A model generated the notes under the pieces. That model ran no database searches. It had not been told where the DNA came from and saw nothing but the letters and a program-made list of their open reading frames with translations. Position numbers and translations under genes: made by a program. 64,000 nucleotides of DNA, taken from contig NZ_JBIQOI010000005.1 in the NCBI RefSeq assembly GCF_044197065.1, positions 1 to 64,000 on the forward strand, read 5' to 3'. Shown here piece by piece: positions 1-8,737 of this stretch (its first letter is position 1; each line of letters starts with the position of its first letter). The stretch is from Kluyvera ascorbata_C (lineage in GTDB: Bacteria; Pseudomonadota; Gammaproteobacteria; Enterobacterales; Enterobacteriaceae).

Positions 1-150
1 ATCGCCGACTACTGGTTCAAATACGTGGGCCTGAACGGTGCTATCGTTGGCATGACCACCTTCGGTGAGTCTGCGCCAGCGGATCTGCTGTTCAAAGAGT
101 TTGGCTTCACCGTAGAAAACGTGCTCGCGAAAGCGAAATCCCTGCTGTAA
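1..150 (+). CDS. tktA: transketolase, C-terminal end (partial)
   Basis: Last 49 codons of transketolase, open at the window's left edge and ending in TAA. Transketolase moves two-carbon units between sugar phosphates in the cytosolic pentose phosphate pathway, using thiamine diphosphate. The visible part contains the stretches KYVGLNGAIVGMTTFGES and FKEFGFTVENV, typical of the C-terminal domain of enterobacterial TktA. The position just upstream of epd matches the E. coli arrangement, which favours tktA over its paralogue tktB. The catalytic domains lie outside the window and cannot be checked. Confidence 0.95.
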   Translation: MADYWFKYVGLNGAIVGMTTFGESAPADLLFKEFGFTVENVLAKAKSLL

Positions 151-170
151 TCTGCGTTTTCTCTGAAATG

Positions 171-197
171 AAAGGGTCGCCTCGGCGGCCCTTTTTA
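171..197 (+). terminator. tktA rho-independent terminator
   Basis: A GC-rich stem (AAGGGTCGCC / GGCGGCCCTT) with a short loop is followed by a run of T, 20 bases after the tktA stop codon. Confidence 0.8.
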
Positions 198-237
198 TTA
201 TCCACTGGAATTTCTTTGCACATTATTCCAATCAAAA

Positions 238-326
238 TGTGATGCATGTCAGATATTAGGCGTCTCTGTCTGGACAATCATTCCTTTTATTCCTGGTTTC
301 GCTTATTCTAGCTGAAGCGTTTCAGT
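238..326 (+). promoter_or_regulatory. epd promoter region: CRP-like and Cra (FruR) boxes
   Basis: TGTGATGCATGTCAGA at 238-253 fits the CRP consensus TGTGA-N6-TCACA with two mismatches. GCTGAAGCGTTTCAGT at 311-326 fits the Cra (FruR) palindrome. In E. coli the epd-pgk operon is known to be controlled by both CRP and Cra, so these sites are expected here. Start sites were not identified. Confidence 0.7.
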
Positions 327-445
327 CGATAAATCGTTCGACATTTAACCAATCAGTCACTGTTTGTGGCGGGTGAGGTTTCCCAAAGCGTTTGGCTGCA
401 TTACTCTGTTGCCACTTTGCATCGGGACAACCTTGCAGGAGACCT

Positions 446-1474
446 ATGACCGTACGCGTAGCGATTAATGGCTTCGGTCGCATTGGACGTAACGTGGTTC
501 GTGCTTTGTATGAATCCGGACGCCGTGCGGAAATCACCGTGGTGGCAATCAACGAACTGGCAGATGCTGCGGGCATCGCGCACTTGTTGAAATATGACAC
601 CAGCCACGGGCGCTTTGCCTGGGATGTTCGCCAGGAGCGTGAACAGCTTTTCGTCGGCGATGACGCCATCCGTCTTCTGCATGAGCGCTCTATTGAGGCG
701 CTGCCCTGGAAAGAGCTATCGGTTGATGTCGTGCTAGACTGTACCGGCGTATACGGCAGTCGTCATGACGGCGAAGCCCATATTGCCGCTGGCGCGAAGA
801 AGGTGCTCTTTTCACATCCTGGCAGCAACGATCTCGACGCTACCGTTGTGTTTGGCGTTAACGAACATGAACTGTGCGCCGAACACCGTATCGTGTCCAA
901 CGCCTCCTGTACCACGAATTGCATAATCCCCGTCATCAAATTGTTGGATGATGCCTATGGCATTGAATCGGGCACGGTCACGACCATCCACTCCGCGATG
1001 CATGACCAGCAGGTGATTGACGCCTACCATCCTGATTTACGCCGTACGCGCGCCGCAAGCCAGTCGATTATTCCGGTAGATACTAAACTTGCGGCGGGCA
1101 TTGCCCGTATTTTTCCGCAGTTTGGCGACCGTTTCGAGGCGATTGCGGTGCGAGTACCGACCATTAACGTGACGGCAATTGACCTGAGCGTGACGGTGAA
1201 AAAGCCAGTAAAAGCAAATGAAGTCAACCAGTTGCTGCAAAAATCAGCACAGGGTGCATTTCATGGTATAGTTGACTATACGGAATTACCGTTGGTCTCA
1301 ACTGATTTTAACCACGATCCGCACAGCGCCATTGTCGATGGCACGCAGACGCGGGTGAGTGGAGCACATCTGATCAAAACGCTGGTCTGGTGTGATAACG
1401 AATGGGGCTTTGCTAACCGAATGCTCGACACCACGTTAGCAATGGCCGCTATTGGTTTCAGGCTCGACGCTTGA
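446..1474 (+). CDS. epd: erythrose-4-phosphate dehydrogenase
   Basis: Epd oxidises D-erythrose 4-phosphate to 4-phosphoerythronate with NAD, the first step of the DXP-independent (PdxB) route to pyridoxal phosphate. The 342-residue product (E. coli 339) opens with the Rossmann motif INGFGRIGRN and has the GAPDH-family active-site segment SNASCTTNC, with the catalytic Cys at residue 155. The ATG at 446 is chosen because AGGAGA lies 4 bases upstream and it gives the family N-terminus; an in-frame ATG at 392 would add 18 unrelated residues. It is followed by pgk and fbaA, the usual operon. Epd is favoured over GapA by this context and by the sequence. Confidence 0.95.
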   Translation: MTVRVAINGFGRIGRNVVRALYESGRRAEITVVAINELADAAGIAHLLKYDTSHGRFAWDVRQEREQLFVGDDAIRLLHERSIEALPWKELSVDVVLDCTGVYGSRHDGEAHIAAGAKKVLFSHPGSNDLDATVVFGVNEHELCAEHRIVSNASCTTNCIIPVIKLLDDAYGIESGTVTTIHSAMHDQQVIDAYHPDLRRTRAASQSIIPVDTKLAAGIARIFPQFGDRFEAIAVRVPTINVTAIDLSVTVKKPVKANEVNQLLQKSAQGAFHGIVDYTELPLVSTDFNHDPHSAIVDGTQTRVSGAHLIKTLVWCDNEWGFANRMLDTTLAMAAIGFRLDA

Positions 1475-1481
1475 GCGTCGA
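1464..1481 (+). other. hairpin overlapping the epd stop codon
   Basis: TCGACGCT-TG-AGCGTCGA is a perfect 8-bp stem with a 2-base loop that spans the epd TGA. No T-run follows, so it is not a clear terminator. It may stabilise or mark the mRNA end between epd and pgk; this is inference. Confidence 0.5.
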
Positions 1482-1513
1482 CAAAACTTTAAGTATCAAC
1501 GAGAGGATTCACC

Positions 1514-2677
1514 ATGTCTGTAATTAAGATGACCGATCTGGATCTGGCTGGTAAACGCGTTTTCATCCGTGCGGACCTGAACGTACCAGTTAAAGAAGGG
1601 AAAGTAACCAGCGACGCGCGTATCCGTGCTTCACTGCCAACTATCGAGCTGGCGCTGAAACAGGGTGCGAAAGTGATGGTGACTTCTCACCTGGGTCGTC
1701 CGACCGAAGGCGAGTACAACGAAGAATTCTCTCTGCTGCCGGTTGTTAATTACCTGAAAGACAAACTGTCTGCTCCGGTTCGTCTGGTTAAAGATTACCT
1801 GGACGGCGTTGAAGTTGCTGCCGGTGAGCTGGTTGTTCTGGAAAACGTTCGCTTCAACAAAGGCGAGAAGAAAGACGACGAAGCGCTGTCCAAAAAATAC
1901 GCTGCGCTGTGCGACGTATTCGTGATGGACGCATTCGGTACTGCACACCGTGCACAGGCTTCCACCCACGGTATCGGCAAATTTGCTGACGTTGCGTGCG
2001 CAGGCCCACTGCTGGCAGCAGAACTGGACGCGCTGGGTAAAGCACTGAAAGAACCAGCTCGCCCAATGGTGGCTATCGTTGGTGGTTCTAAAGTTTCTAC
2101 CAAACTGACCGTTCTGGACTCCCTGTCTAAAATCGCTGACCAGCTGATCGTTGGTGGTGGTATCGCGAACACCTTCGTTGCCGCTCAAGGCCACAACGTC
2201 GGTAAATCACTGTATGAAGCTGACCTGGTTGATGAAGCTAAACGTCTGCTGACCACCTGCGATATCCCAGTCCCAACTGACGTGCGCGTAGCAACCGAGT
2301 TCTCTGAAACGGCGACTGCTACCCTGAAATCTGTAAACGACATCAAAGATGAAGAGCAGATTCTGGACCTGGGCGACGTTTCTGCTGAGAAACTGGCAGG
2401 CATCCTGAAAAACGCAAAAACCATCCTGTGGAACGGCCCAGTTGGCGTGTTCGAATTCCCGAACTTCCGCAAAGGTACTGAAATTGTTGCTAACGCTATC
2501 GCAGACAGCGACGCGTTCTCCATCGCAGGCGGCGGCGACACTCTGGCAGCTATCGACCTGTTCGGTATTTCCGACAAAATTTCCTACATCTCCACTGGTG
2601 GCGGCGCATTCCTCGAATTCGTGGAAGGCAAAGTACTGCCAGCAGTAGCAATGCTCGAAGAGCGCGCTAAGAAGTAA
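1514..2677 (+). CDS. pgk: phosphoglycerate kinase
   Basis: Pgk transfers the acyl phosphate of 1,3-bisphosphoglycerate to ADP, making 3-phosphoglycerate and ATP in glycolysis; it is a cytosolic monomer. The 387-residue product has the family's usual length. RADLNVP near residue 20 and the SHLGRP segment bind 3-phosphoglycerate. VGGSKVSTK and the late GGGDTLAA stretch form the nucleotide site. A strong ribosome site (GAGAGGA) precedes the ATG. Its codons are strongly biased (CTG, GGT, AAA), as expected for a highly expressed gene. It lies 39 bp after epd and 92 bp before fbaA, in the conserved epd-pgk-fbaA order. Confidence 0.98.
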   Translation: MSVIKMTDLDLAGKRVFIRADLNVPVKEGKVTSDARIRASLPTIELALKQGAKVMVTSHLGRPTEGEYNEEFSLLPVVNYLKDKLSAPVRLVKDYLDGVEVAAGELVVLENVRFNKGEKKDDEALSKKYAALCDVFVMDAFGTAHRAQASTHGIGKFADVACAGPLLAAELDALGKALKEPARPMVAIVGGSKVSTKLTVLDSLSKIADQLIVGGGIANTFVAAQGHNVGKSLYEADLVDEAKRLLTTCDIPVPTDVRVATEFSETATATLKSVNDIKDEEQILDLGDVSAEKLAGILKNAKTILWNGPVGVFEFPNFRKGTEIVANAIADSDAFSIAGGGDTLAAIDLFGISDKISYISTGGGAFLEFVEGKVLPAVAMLEERAKK

Positions 2678-2686
2678 GCCATTCAA

Positions 2687-2709
2687 GGGCAGGGAAACCT
2701 GCCCAATTT
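2687..2709 (+). terminator. hairpin after pgk, possible attenuator
   Basis: GGGCAGG-GAAA-CCTGCCC followed by AATTTT. The T-run is short, so read-through into fbaA is plausible and the hairpin may set relative expression. Confidence 0.55.
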
Positions 2710-2769
2710 TCAGCGCGCTTTATAGAGCTCGCACCTTTTCTAACGGCCGAAGATACAGGACTACGTAAC

Positions 2770-3849
2770 ATGTCTAAAATTTTTGATTTCGTAAAACCAG
2801 GTGTTATCACCGGTGATGACGTACAGAAAGTTTTCCAGGTAGCAAAAGAAAACAATTTCGCTCTGCCAGCAGTTAACTGCGTTGGTACTGACTCCATCAA
2901 CGCCGTTCTGGAAACCGCTGCAAAAGTTAAAGCACCGGTTATCGTTCAGTTCTCCAACGGTGGCGCTGCGTTCATCGCAGGTAAAGGCGTGAAAACTGAC
3001 GTTCCTCAGGGCGCTGCAATCCTGGGTGCTATCTCTGGTGCGCATCACGTACACCAGATGGCTGAACACTACGGTGTTCCAGTCATCCTGCACACTGACC
3101 ACTGCGCTAAGAAACTGCTGCCGTGGATCGACGGTCTGCTGGACGCGGGTGAAAAACACTTCGCTGCTACCGGTAAACCACTGTTCTCTTCCCACATGAT
3201 CGACCTGTCCGAAGAGTCTCTGCACGAAAACATCGAAATCTGCTCCAAATATCTGGCGCGTATGTCCAAAATGGGCATGACTCTGGAAATCGAACTGGGT
3301 TGCACCGGCGGTGAAGAAGACGGCGTGGACAACAGCCACATGGACGCTTCTGCACTGTACACTCAGCCAGAAGACGTTGATTACGCGTACACCGAACTGA
3401 GCAAAATCAGCCCACGTTTCACCATCGCAGCTTCCTTCGGTAACGTACACGGCGTGTACAAACCAGGTAACGTGGTTCTGACCCCAACCATCCTGCGTGA
3501 TTCTCAGGAATACGTTTCTAAGAAACACAACCTGCCGCACAACAGCCTGAACTTCGTCTTCCACGGCGGTTCCGGTTCTTCTGCTCAGGAAATCAAAGAT
3601 TCCGTAAGCTACGGCGTAGTGAAAATGAACATCGATACCGACACCCAATGGGCAACCTGGGACGGTATCCTGCAGTACTACAAAACCAACGAAGCTTACC
3701 TGCAGGGCCAGCTGGGCAACCCGAAAGGCGAAGACCAGCCGAACAAGAAATACTACGATCCACGCGTATGGCTGCGTGCAGCTCAGGCGTCCATGATCGC
3801 ACGTCTGGAACAGGCTTTCGCTGAACTGAACGCGAAAGACGTTCTGTAA
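2770..3849 (+). CDS. fbaA: fructose-bisphosphate aldolase, class II
   Basis: FbaA is a zinc-dependent homodimer that splits fructose 1,6-bisphosphate into glyceraldehyde 3-phosphate and dihydroxyacetone phosphate. The 359 residues match the E. coli length. Class II signatures are present: the zinc-binding segment VILHTDHC near residue 105 and EIELGCTGGEEDG near 175. The segments FHGGSGSS and NIDTDTQW near the end bind phosphate and substrate. Codon use is again highly biased, as in pgk. It is the last gene of the glycolytic run, closed by a strong terminator. Confidence 0.98.
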   Translation: MSKIFDFVKPGVITGDDVQKVFQVAKENNFALPAVNCVGTDSINAVLETAAKVKAPVIVQFSNGGAAFIAGKGVKTDVPQGAAILGAISGAHHVHQMAEHYGVPVILHTDHCAKKLLPWIDGLLDAGEKHFAATGKPLFSSHMIDLSEESLHENIEICSKYLARMSKMGMTLEIELGCTGGEEDGVDNSHMDASALYTQPEDVDYAYTELSKISPRFTIAASFGNVHGVYKPGNVVLTPTILRDSQEYVSKKHNLPHNSLNFVFHGGSGSSAQEIKDSVSYGVVKMNIDTDTQWATWDGILQYYKTNEAYLQGQLGNPKGEDQPNKKYYDPRVWLRAAQASMIARLEQAFAELNAKDVL

Positions 3850-3870
3850 GAAAAAACCTGATTTTGACCA

Positions 3871-3898
3871 AAAGCCCGCTGTATAGCGGGCTTTTTTA
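3871..3898 (+). terminator. fbaA rho-independent terminator
   Basis: AAAGCCCGCT-GTAT-AGCGGGCTTTTTTATT: a strong stem with a T-run, 21 bases after the stop codon. Confidence 0.9.
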
Positions 3899-4038
3899 TT
3901 GCCTTTTCAATATGATGGACCGGTATAAAACTGTGATCTATTTGGCAAAAAGCTGATTTTTTGCTTACCCTTTATATCTGCCTGTGCTTTTGCAGGCCGT
4001 TTTTAGTTTCCCATCCGGGCATCCATAAGGAATATTGA

Positions 4039-4896
4039 ATGGAAGATTTAAACGTTGTCGATAGCATAAACGACGCTGGCTCCTGGCTGGTGCGCAACCA
4101 GGAACTCCTGCTGAGCTACGCCGTCAATATCGTGGCGGCGATTGCCATCCTCATCGTCGGGATGATTGTGGCGAGAATTGTATCGGGTACCGTCAACCGC
4201 CTGATGCTGGCGCGTAAAATTGATGCCACCGTAGCGGACTTTCTCTCCGCGCTGGTGCGTTACGCGATTATTGCCTTTACGCTGATTGCCGCACTGGGCC
4301 GCGTTGGCGTGCAGACCGCCTCGGTGATTGCCGTACTCGGTGCCGCCGGTTTAGCCGTGGGTCTGGCGTTACAGGGCTCTCTCTCCAACCTGGCAGCGGG
4401 CGTACTGCTGGTGATGTTCCGTCCGTTCCGTGCGGGCGAATACGTTGATCTCGGCGGCGTCGCCGGTACCGTGCTGAACGTGCAGATTTTCTCGACTACC
4501 ATGCGTACCGTTGATGGCAAAATTATCGTTATTCCAAACGGTAAAATTATTGCGGGTAATATTATCAACTTCTCCCGCGAACCTGCGCGTCGTAATGAAT
4601 TCATTATTGGCGTCTCTTACGATGCAGATATTGATAAGGTTAAGCAGATCCTGACCCGCATTCTTGAAGCGGATAACCGTATCCTCAAAGACCGCGATAT
4701 GACTGTGCGTTTAAATGAACTGGCGCCGTCTTCAGTGAATTTTGTCGTGCGTGCCTGGAGTCTCAGCGGCGACCTGCAAAACGTCTACTGGGACGTGCTG
4801 GAGCAAATTAAGCGCGAGTTCGATGCTAACGGCATCAGCTTTCCTTACCCGCAGCTAGACGTGCATATGCAGCCGGGCGCTTCTGCCCAGCAGTAA
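4039..4896 (+). CDS. mscS: small-conductance mechanosensitive channel
   Basis: MscS is a homoheptameric inner-membrane channel that opens under membrane tension and releases solutes during hypo-osmotic shock. The 285-residue product (E. coli 286) has three N-terminal membrane segments, at roughly 25-55, 70-90 and 95-125. The pore-lining third helix carries the Gly/Ala-packed pattern GAAGLAVGLALQGSLSNLAAG. A beta domain and a mixed alpha/beta C-terminal vestibule follow, including the conserved IPNGKI stretch. It stands alone between the fbaA terminator and its own terminator, as in E. coli. Confidence 0.97.
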   Translation: MEDLNVVDSINDAGSWLVRNQELLLSYAVNIVAAIAILIVGMIVARIVSGTVNRLMLARKIDATVADFLSALVRYAIIAFTLIAALGRVGVQTASVIAVLGAAGLAVGLALQGSLSNLAAGVLLVMFRPFRAGEYVDLGGVAGTVLNVQIFSTTMRTVDGKIIVIPNGKIIAGNIINFSREPARRNEFIIGVSYDADIDKVKQILTRILEADNRILKDRDMTVRLNELAPSSVNFVVRAWSLSGDLQNVYWDVLEQIKREFDANGISFPYPQLDVHMQPGASAQQ

Positions 4897-4915
4897 CCGC
4901 TTCTAAGTAGTAATA

Positions 4916-4941
4916 AGGCCGGGCTGATGCCCGGTTTTTTT
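4916..4941 (+). terminator. mscS rho-independent terminator
   Basis: GGCCGGGC-TGAT-GCCCGG followed by seven T, 19 bases after the mscS stop. Confidence 0.85.
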
Positions 4942-4961
4942 ATGGGCGACCAAGCACGGTG

Positions 4962-5040
4962 GGCCTGATAAGCGTAGCGCCATCAGGTTCTGACTGAGCC
5001 CAGGGATGCCGGATGGCGACGTAAACGCCTTATCCGGCCT
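4962..5040. repeat. REP (BIME) element pair
   Basis: Two palindromic units typical of enterobacterial REP elements: GCCTGATAAGCG...CGCCATCAGG at 4963-4987 and GCCGGATGGCG...CCTTATCCGGC at 5008-5038. They fill the mscS-argO gap. Confidence 0.85.
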
Positions 5041-5167
5041 GCACCGATGCGCGTATTGTTAATTTATAATTAGCTAAACTTATTACTGATTAAAAATATC
5101 AATTTCCGCTAATGATTTTATCGCGTTATAGTCAGCGCCATTCCTGAACTACCTGAAGAAAACTAAC

Positions 5168-5803
5168 GTGATATCTTACTACTTTCAAGGGCTTATGCTT
5201 GGTGCGGCGATGATCCTACCGCTGGGGCCGCAAAATGCCTTCGTGATGAACCAGGGGATCCGTCGTCAATATCACCTGATGATCGCCTTACTCTGCGCGA
5301 TTAGCGATCTGCTGCTGATTTGTGCGGGCATCTTTGGCGGCAGCGCTTTGTTGAATGCCTCGCCGTGGCTGCTGGCGCTGGTCACCTGGGGCGGTGTGGC
5401 GTTCCTGCTGTGGTATGGCTTTGGTGCGTTGAAAACTGCTATGGGTAGCAACATAGAACTGGCGAATGCGGAAGTGATGAAGCAGGGGCGCTGGAAAATT
5501 ATTGCGACCATGCTGGCGGTGACCTGGCTTAACCCACACGTTTATCTGGATACCTTTGTGGTGCTGGGCAGTCTCGGCGGCCAGTTGGCGGATGAGCCAA
5601 AACGCTGGTTTGCGCTGGGTACCGTCAGCGCTTCCTTCCTGTGGTTCTTCGCGCTGGCGTTGCTGGCAGCCTGGCTCGCTCCTCGTTTACGAACGGCTAA
5701 AGCGCAGCGTATTATTAACCTCGTTGTTGGCGTAGTGATGTGGTTTATTGCATTTCAGCTGGCAAAAGAGGGCGTTGAACACCTGCACGCGTTGCTGAAC
5801 TAG
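5168..5803 (+). CDS. argO: arginine exporter ArgO (LysE family)
   Basis: ArgO exports L-arginine, and the toxic analogue canavanine, across the inner membrane. The 211 residues equal the E. coli length. The LysE-family N-terminus MILPLGPQNAFVMNQG is intact and about six hydrophobic segments are visible. The start is GTG at 5168, which gives the family N-terminus MISYYFQG; no nearer ATG fits. In E. coli transcription needs ArgP, whose gene is two positions downstream here. The AT-rich stretch at about 5055-5150 is the likely promoter and ArgP target, though ArgP sites cannot be fixed by eye. Confidence 0.95.
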   Translation: MISYYFQGLMLGAAMILPLGPQNAFVMNQGIRRQYHLMIALLCAISDLLLICAGIFGGSALLNASPWLLALVTWGGVAFLLWYGFGALKTAMGSNIELANAEVMKQGRWKIIATMLAVTWLNPHVYLDTFVVLGSLGGQLADEPKRWFALGTVSASFLWFFALALLAAWLAPRLRTAKAQRIINLVVGVVMWFIAFQLAKEGVEHLHALLN

Positions 5804-5888
5804 GTCTCATCTGATGGACTTTCCCCTGGCAACGGCTAAGCTTGCAGGCAAGACCCCGTTGTCGGGTGATAACCAAGGAGATACAACA

Positions 5889-6647
5889 GTGAAGTTTAAA
5901 GTGATGGCTCTGGCTGCAGTAGTTGGGTTTAGCGCAATGGCGGTGCAGGCAAATGAATTGCCGGATAGCCCGCATATCGTGACATCGGGTACGGCGAGCG
6001 TGGATGCGGTTCCGGATATCGCGACGCTTGCCATTGAAGTCAACATTGCCGCCAAGGATGCCGCAAGCGCGAAAAAACAGGCCGACCAGCGTGTTGCGCA
6101 ATATCTCTCCTTCCTTGAGCAGAACGGCGTAGCAAAAAAAGATATCAGCTCCGCGAACCTGCGTACTCAGCCGGATTACGACTATCAGAACGGGAAAAGC
6201 GTGCTGAAAGGCTATCGCGCGGTGCGCACCGTGGAGGTGACGTTGCGCCAATTGGATAAACTGAACTCGCTGCTGGATGGCGCGCTGAAAGCCGGATTGA
6301 ACGAAATCCGTTCCGTGTCGCTGGGCGTGGCGCAGCCGGATGCCTACAAAGACAAGGCGCGTAAAGCGGCGATTGAAGATGCGATTCATCAGGCGCAGTC
6401 GTTAGCGGCGGGCTTCCATAGCAAGCTGGGGCCGGTATATAGCGTGCGCTATCATGTTTCTAACTATCAGCCGAGCCCGATGGTGCGGATGATGAAGGCG
6501 GATGCGGCACCGGTTTCGGCGCAGGAAACTTACGAGCAGGCGACTATTCAGTTTGACGATCAGGTGGATGTGGTGTTCCAGCTTCAGCCTGAGCAGGCAG
6601 CAGCTCCTGCTGCTTCAGAGGCAACTCCGGCACCCGCGGCGAAATAA
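5889..6647 (+). CDS. yggE: periplasmic SIMPL-domain protein YggE
   Basis: YggE is a secreted SIMPL (DUF541) domain protein linked in E. coli to reduced oxidative stress; its mechanism is not established. The first 21 residues (MKFKVMALAAVVGFSAMAVQA) form a Sec signal peptide with an AxA-type cleavage site. The SIMPL domain fills about residues 30-235, with the PDIATLAIEV and GYRAVRTVEVTLR stretches. The C-terminus is Ala/Pro-rich. The GTG at 5889, preceded by AAGGAG, is taken as the start because it gives the signal peptide; starting at the ATG at 5814 would bury it. 252 residues versus 246 in E. coli. Confidence 0.9.
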   Translation: MKFKVMALAAVVGFSAMAVQANELPDSPHIVTSGTASVDAVPDIATLAIEVNIAAKDAASAKKQADQRVAQYLSFLEQNGVAKKDISSANLRTQPDYDYQNGKSVLKGYRAVRTVEVTLRQLDKLNSLLDGALKAGLNEIRSVSLGVAQPDAYKDKARKAAIEDAIHQAQSLAAGFHSKLGPVYSVRYHVSNYQPSPMVRMMKADAAPVSAQETYEQATIQFDDQVDVVFQLQPEQAAAPAASEATPAPAAK

Positions 6648-6656
6648 GCGGTTAAA

Positions 6657-6684
6657 GGGGGCGGCGGCGATTAGCCGCCCCTTG
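6657..6684. terminator. terminator between converging yggE and argP
   Basis: GGGGCGGC-GGCGATTA-GCCGCCCC stem between two converging genes. The T-run is weak on the plus strand (TTGCTC). On the minus strand the stem is followed by CTTTAACC. It may serve both genes. Confidence 0.6.
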
Positions 6685-6707
6685 CTCACTCTCTGTGTTA
6701 GCACGGG

Positions 6708-7601
6708 TTAATCCTGACGCAACACCTTGTGCCCATAAGCCAACAACGCATCCGTCACCTTGCGCATCATCCGGCTCTCTGGCGCAAACCGGTGCCAGTA
6801 CAGCATCCGGCGCTGGAACAGGCCCGGCGTCAAGTCAATCAGCTCACCGCTCGCTAACTCTTTCTCAATTTGCAGATGCGGGATCATACAGCAGGTCGTC
6901 CCCTGACGAGCCAACTGCACAAACGCCTCCGATGAGTTAACGATATGGCACGGCACGCTGCCCGGCGGTAGATCGAAGTTCTGCTGCAAAAAAGCCTGGT
7001 GCATATCGTCCAGGTGATCGAAGGCCACCGCTGGCGCTTTTAACAGCGCAGAGCGAGTGACTCCGTTAGGGAAATAGCGCTCAGCAAACGCTTTTGAGCC
7101 GACAAACAGATAGTCGAGCGCACCAAGCTGATCGACCAGGCAGCTCGGCAGCGCCTGAGGCTGAATACTCACTGCCCCAACCACTTCGCCACGACGCAGT
7201 CGCTCCTGGGTGCGAGTTTCATCTTCGACCTGCAAATTCAAACGGATAGGCGAGTTGGCCAGCACGTCGGCTAGCGCCGGCAGCAGCCAAGTTGCCAGAC
7301 TGTCGGCGTTGACCGCCAGCGACAGCAGCAGCGGCGTAGAACCGGTTTGCTCATCGCCCAGCCACTCCTCTTCCAGCAGTTCAACCTGACGCAGCAGCGC
7401 CAGCAGCTTCTGTCCCTGTTCCGTTGGGCGCGGCGGCACGGTACGCACCAGCAGCGGCTGGCCGAACATGTTTTCCAGCTGTTTAATTCGCTGGGAAACG
7501 GCGGACTGAGTAATACACAGTTTCTGCGCGGCGCGTTCAAATCCACGTTCTCTGATAACGGCATCCAGCGCCTGTAGTGTTCTGTAGTCCGGACGTTTCA
7601 T
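6708..7601 (-). CDS. argP: LysR-type regulator ArgP (IciA)
   Basis: ArgP is a LysR-type activator that senses arginine and lysine and turns on argO, among other genes; it was first described as IciA, an inhibitor of replication initiation. The 297-residue product equals the E. coli length. The N-terminal winged helix-turn-helix covers about residues 1-60 (RAAQKLCITQSAVSQRIKQLE). The effector-binding domain follows from about residue 90. The ATG at 7601 is chosen over one 12 codons upstream because it gives the known MKRPDYRTLQ start. It lies divergent from rpiA. Confidence 0.95.
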   Translation of the reverse strand: MKRPDYRTLQALDAVIRERGFERAAQKLCITQSAVSQRIKQLENMFGQPLLVRTVPPRPTEQGQKLLALLRQVELLEEEWLGDEQTGSTPLLLSLAVNADSLATWLLPALADVLANSPIRLNLQVEDETRTQERLRRGEVVGAVSIQPQALPSCLVDQLGALDYLFVGSKAFAERYFPNGVTRSALLKAPAVAFDHLDDMHQAFLQQNFDLPPGSVPCHIVNSSEAFVQLARQGTTCCMIPHLQIEKELASGELIDLTPGLFQRRMLYWHRFAPESRMMRKVTDALLAYGHKVLRQD

Positions 7602-7814
7602 TGCTCTGAGGTACTCCCCTGTAGGTGTTATCTGCACTATGACATAAATTTACCGGAGATACAGACGAAAATGGTTTGCAGTTTACTGTGATGGCGCTCA
7701 CGAGTTGAGTGCCTGCTTCATCGCACTCAGCCTGAGGTTTCCCGGCGGCTCGAATTATTCCAGCGTTATGTTCTATAATGCGCGGCAGTTGATGACACCA
7801 CAGGCGAAACGATC

Positions 7815-8474
7815 ATGACGCAGGATGAACTGAAAAAAGCAGTAGGCTGGGCGGCACTTCAATACGTACAGCCGGGTACGATTGTGGGTGTAGGCACGGG
7901 TTCTACCGCAGCGCACTTTATTGACGCGCTGGGCACGATGAAAGGACAAATCGAAGGGGCGGTCTCAAGCTCTGATGCCTCTACCGAGAAGCTGAAAAGC
8001 CTCGGCATCACCGTTTTCGACCTGAATGAAGTCGACCGTTTAGGCATCTACGTGGACGGCGCGGATGAAATTAACGGCCACATGCAGATGATCAAGGGCG
8101 GCGGCGCTGCGCTGACCCGCGAAAAAATCATCGCCTCCGTCGCGGATAAATTTATCTGTATCGCCGATTCGTCCAAGCAGGTTGATATTCTAGGCAACTT
8201 CCCGCTGCCGGTTGAAGTTATCCCAATGGCCCGTAGCGCTGTCGCGCGTGAGCTGGTGAAACTGGGTGGTCGTCCGGAATACCGTCAGGGCGTAGTGACC
8301 GATAACGGCAACGTTATCCTCGACGTTCATGGCCTGGAAATTCTCGACGCCATCGCGCTGGAAAACGCCATTAACGGCATTCCGGGCGTGGTGACCGTAG
8401 GGCTTTTCGCTAATCGTGGCGCGGATGTGGCGCTGATCGGTACTGCCGACGGCGTGAAAACCATCGTGAAATGA
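7815..8474 (+). CDS. rpiA: ribose-5-phosphate isomerase A
   Basis: RpiA interconverts ribose 5-phosphate and ribulose 5-phosphate in the non-oxidative pentose phosphate pathway. The 219-residue product has the E. coli length. Recognisable segments are VGVGTGSTA (phosphate loop, near 25-33), DGADEI (catalytic region, near 81-86) and MIKGGGAALTREK (near 91-103). It stands alone between argP and serA and is closed by its own terminator. Confidence 0.97.
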   Translation: MTQDELKKAVGWAALQYVQPGTIVGVGTGSTAAHFIDALGTMKGQIEGAVSSSDASTEKLKSLGITVFDLNEVDRLGIYVDGADEINGHMQMIKGGGAALTREKIIASVADKFICIADSSKQVDILGNFPLPVEVIPMARSAVARELVKLGGRPEYRQGVVTDNGNVILDVHGLEILDAIALENAINGIPGVVTVGLFANRGADVALIGTADGVKTIVK

Positions 8475-8480
8475 TCTGAC

Positions 8481-8511
8481 GGGGGAAATTGAAATTTCCC
8501 CCATTTTTTTT
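8481..8511 (+). terminator. rpiA rho-independent terminator
   Basis: GGGGGAAATT-GA-AATTTCCCCC followed by ATTTTTTTT, just after the rpiA stop. Confidence 0.9.
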
Positions 8512-8737
8512 ATGTGGGCTAAATTTGGTGACTTGTGTCACATTTCAACCTCACGCCTTATTAACATCCCATCTTTATCTTCTCACTCAGCATTTTATGC
8601 TGGCATTTCTCGCTGCATGACGCTTCCTCATATCCCCGACGCAAACGTTCATATTGCCGCAATAATTTTTTTTGATATGTTGCTTAGATGAACTTTCGTT
8701 CATCACAACATCAGTAAAACAAAGACAGGACGGGGAA

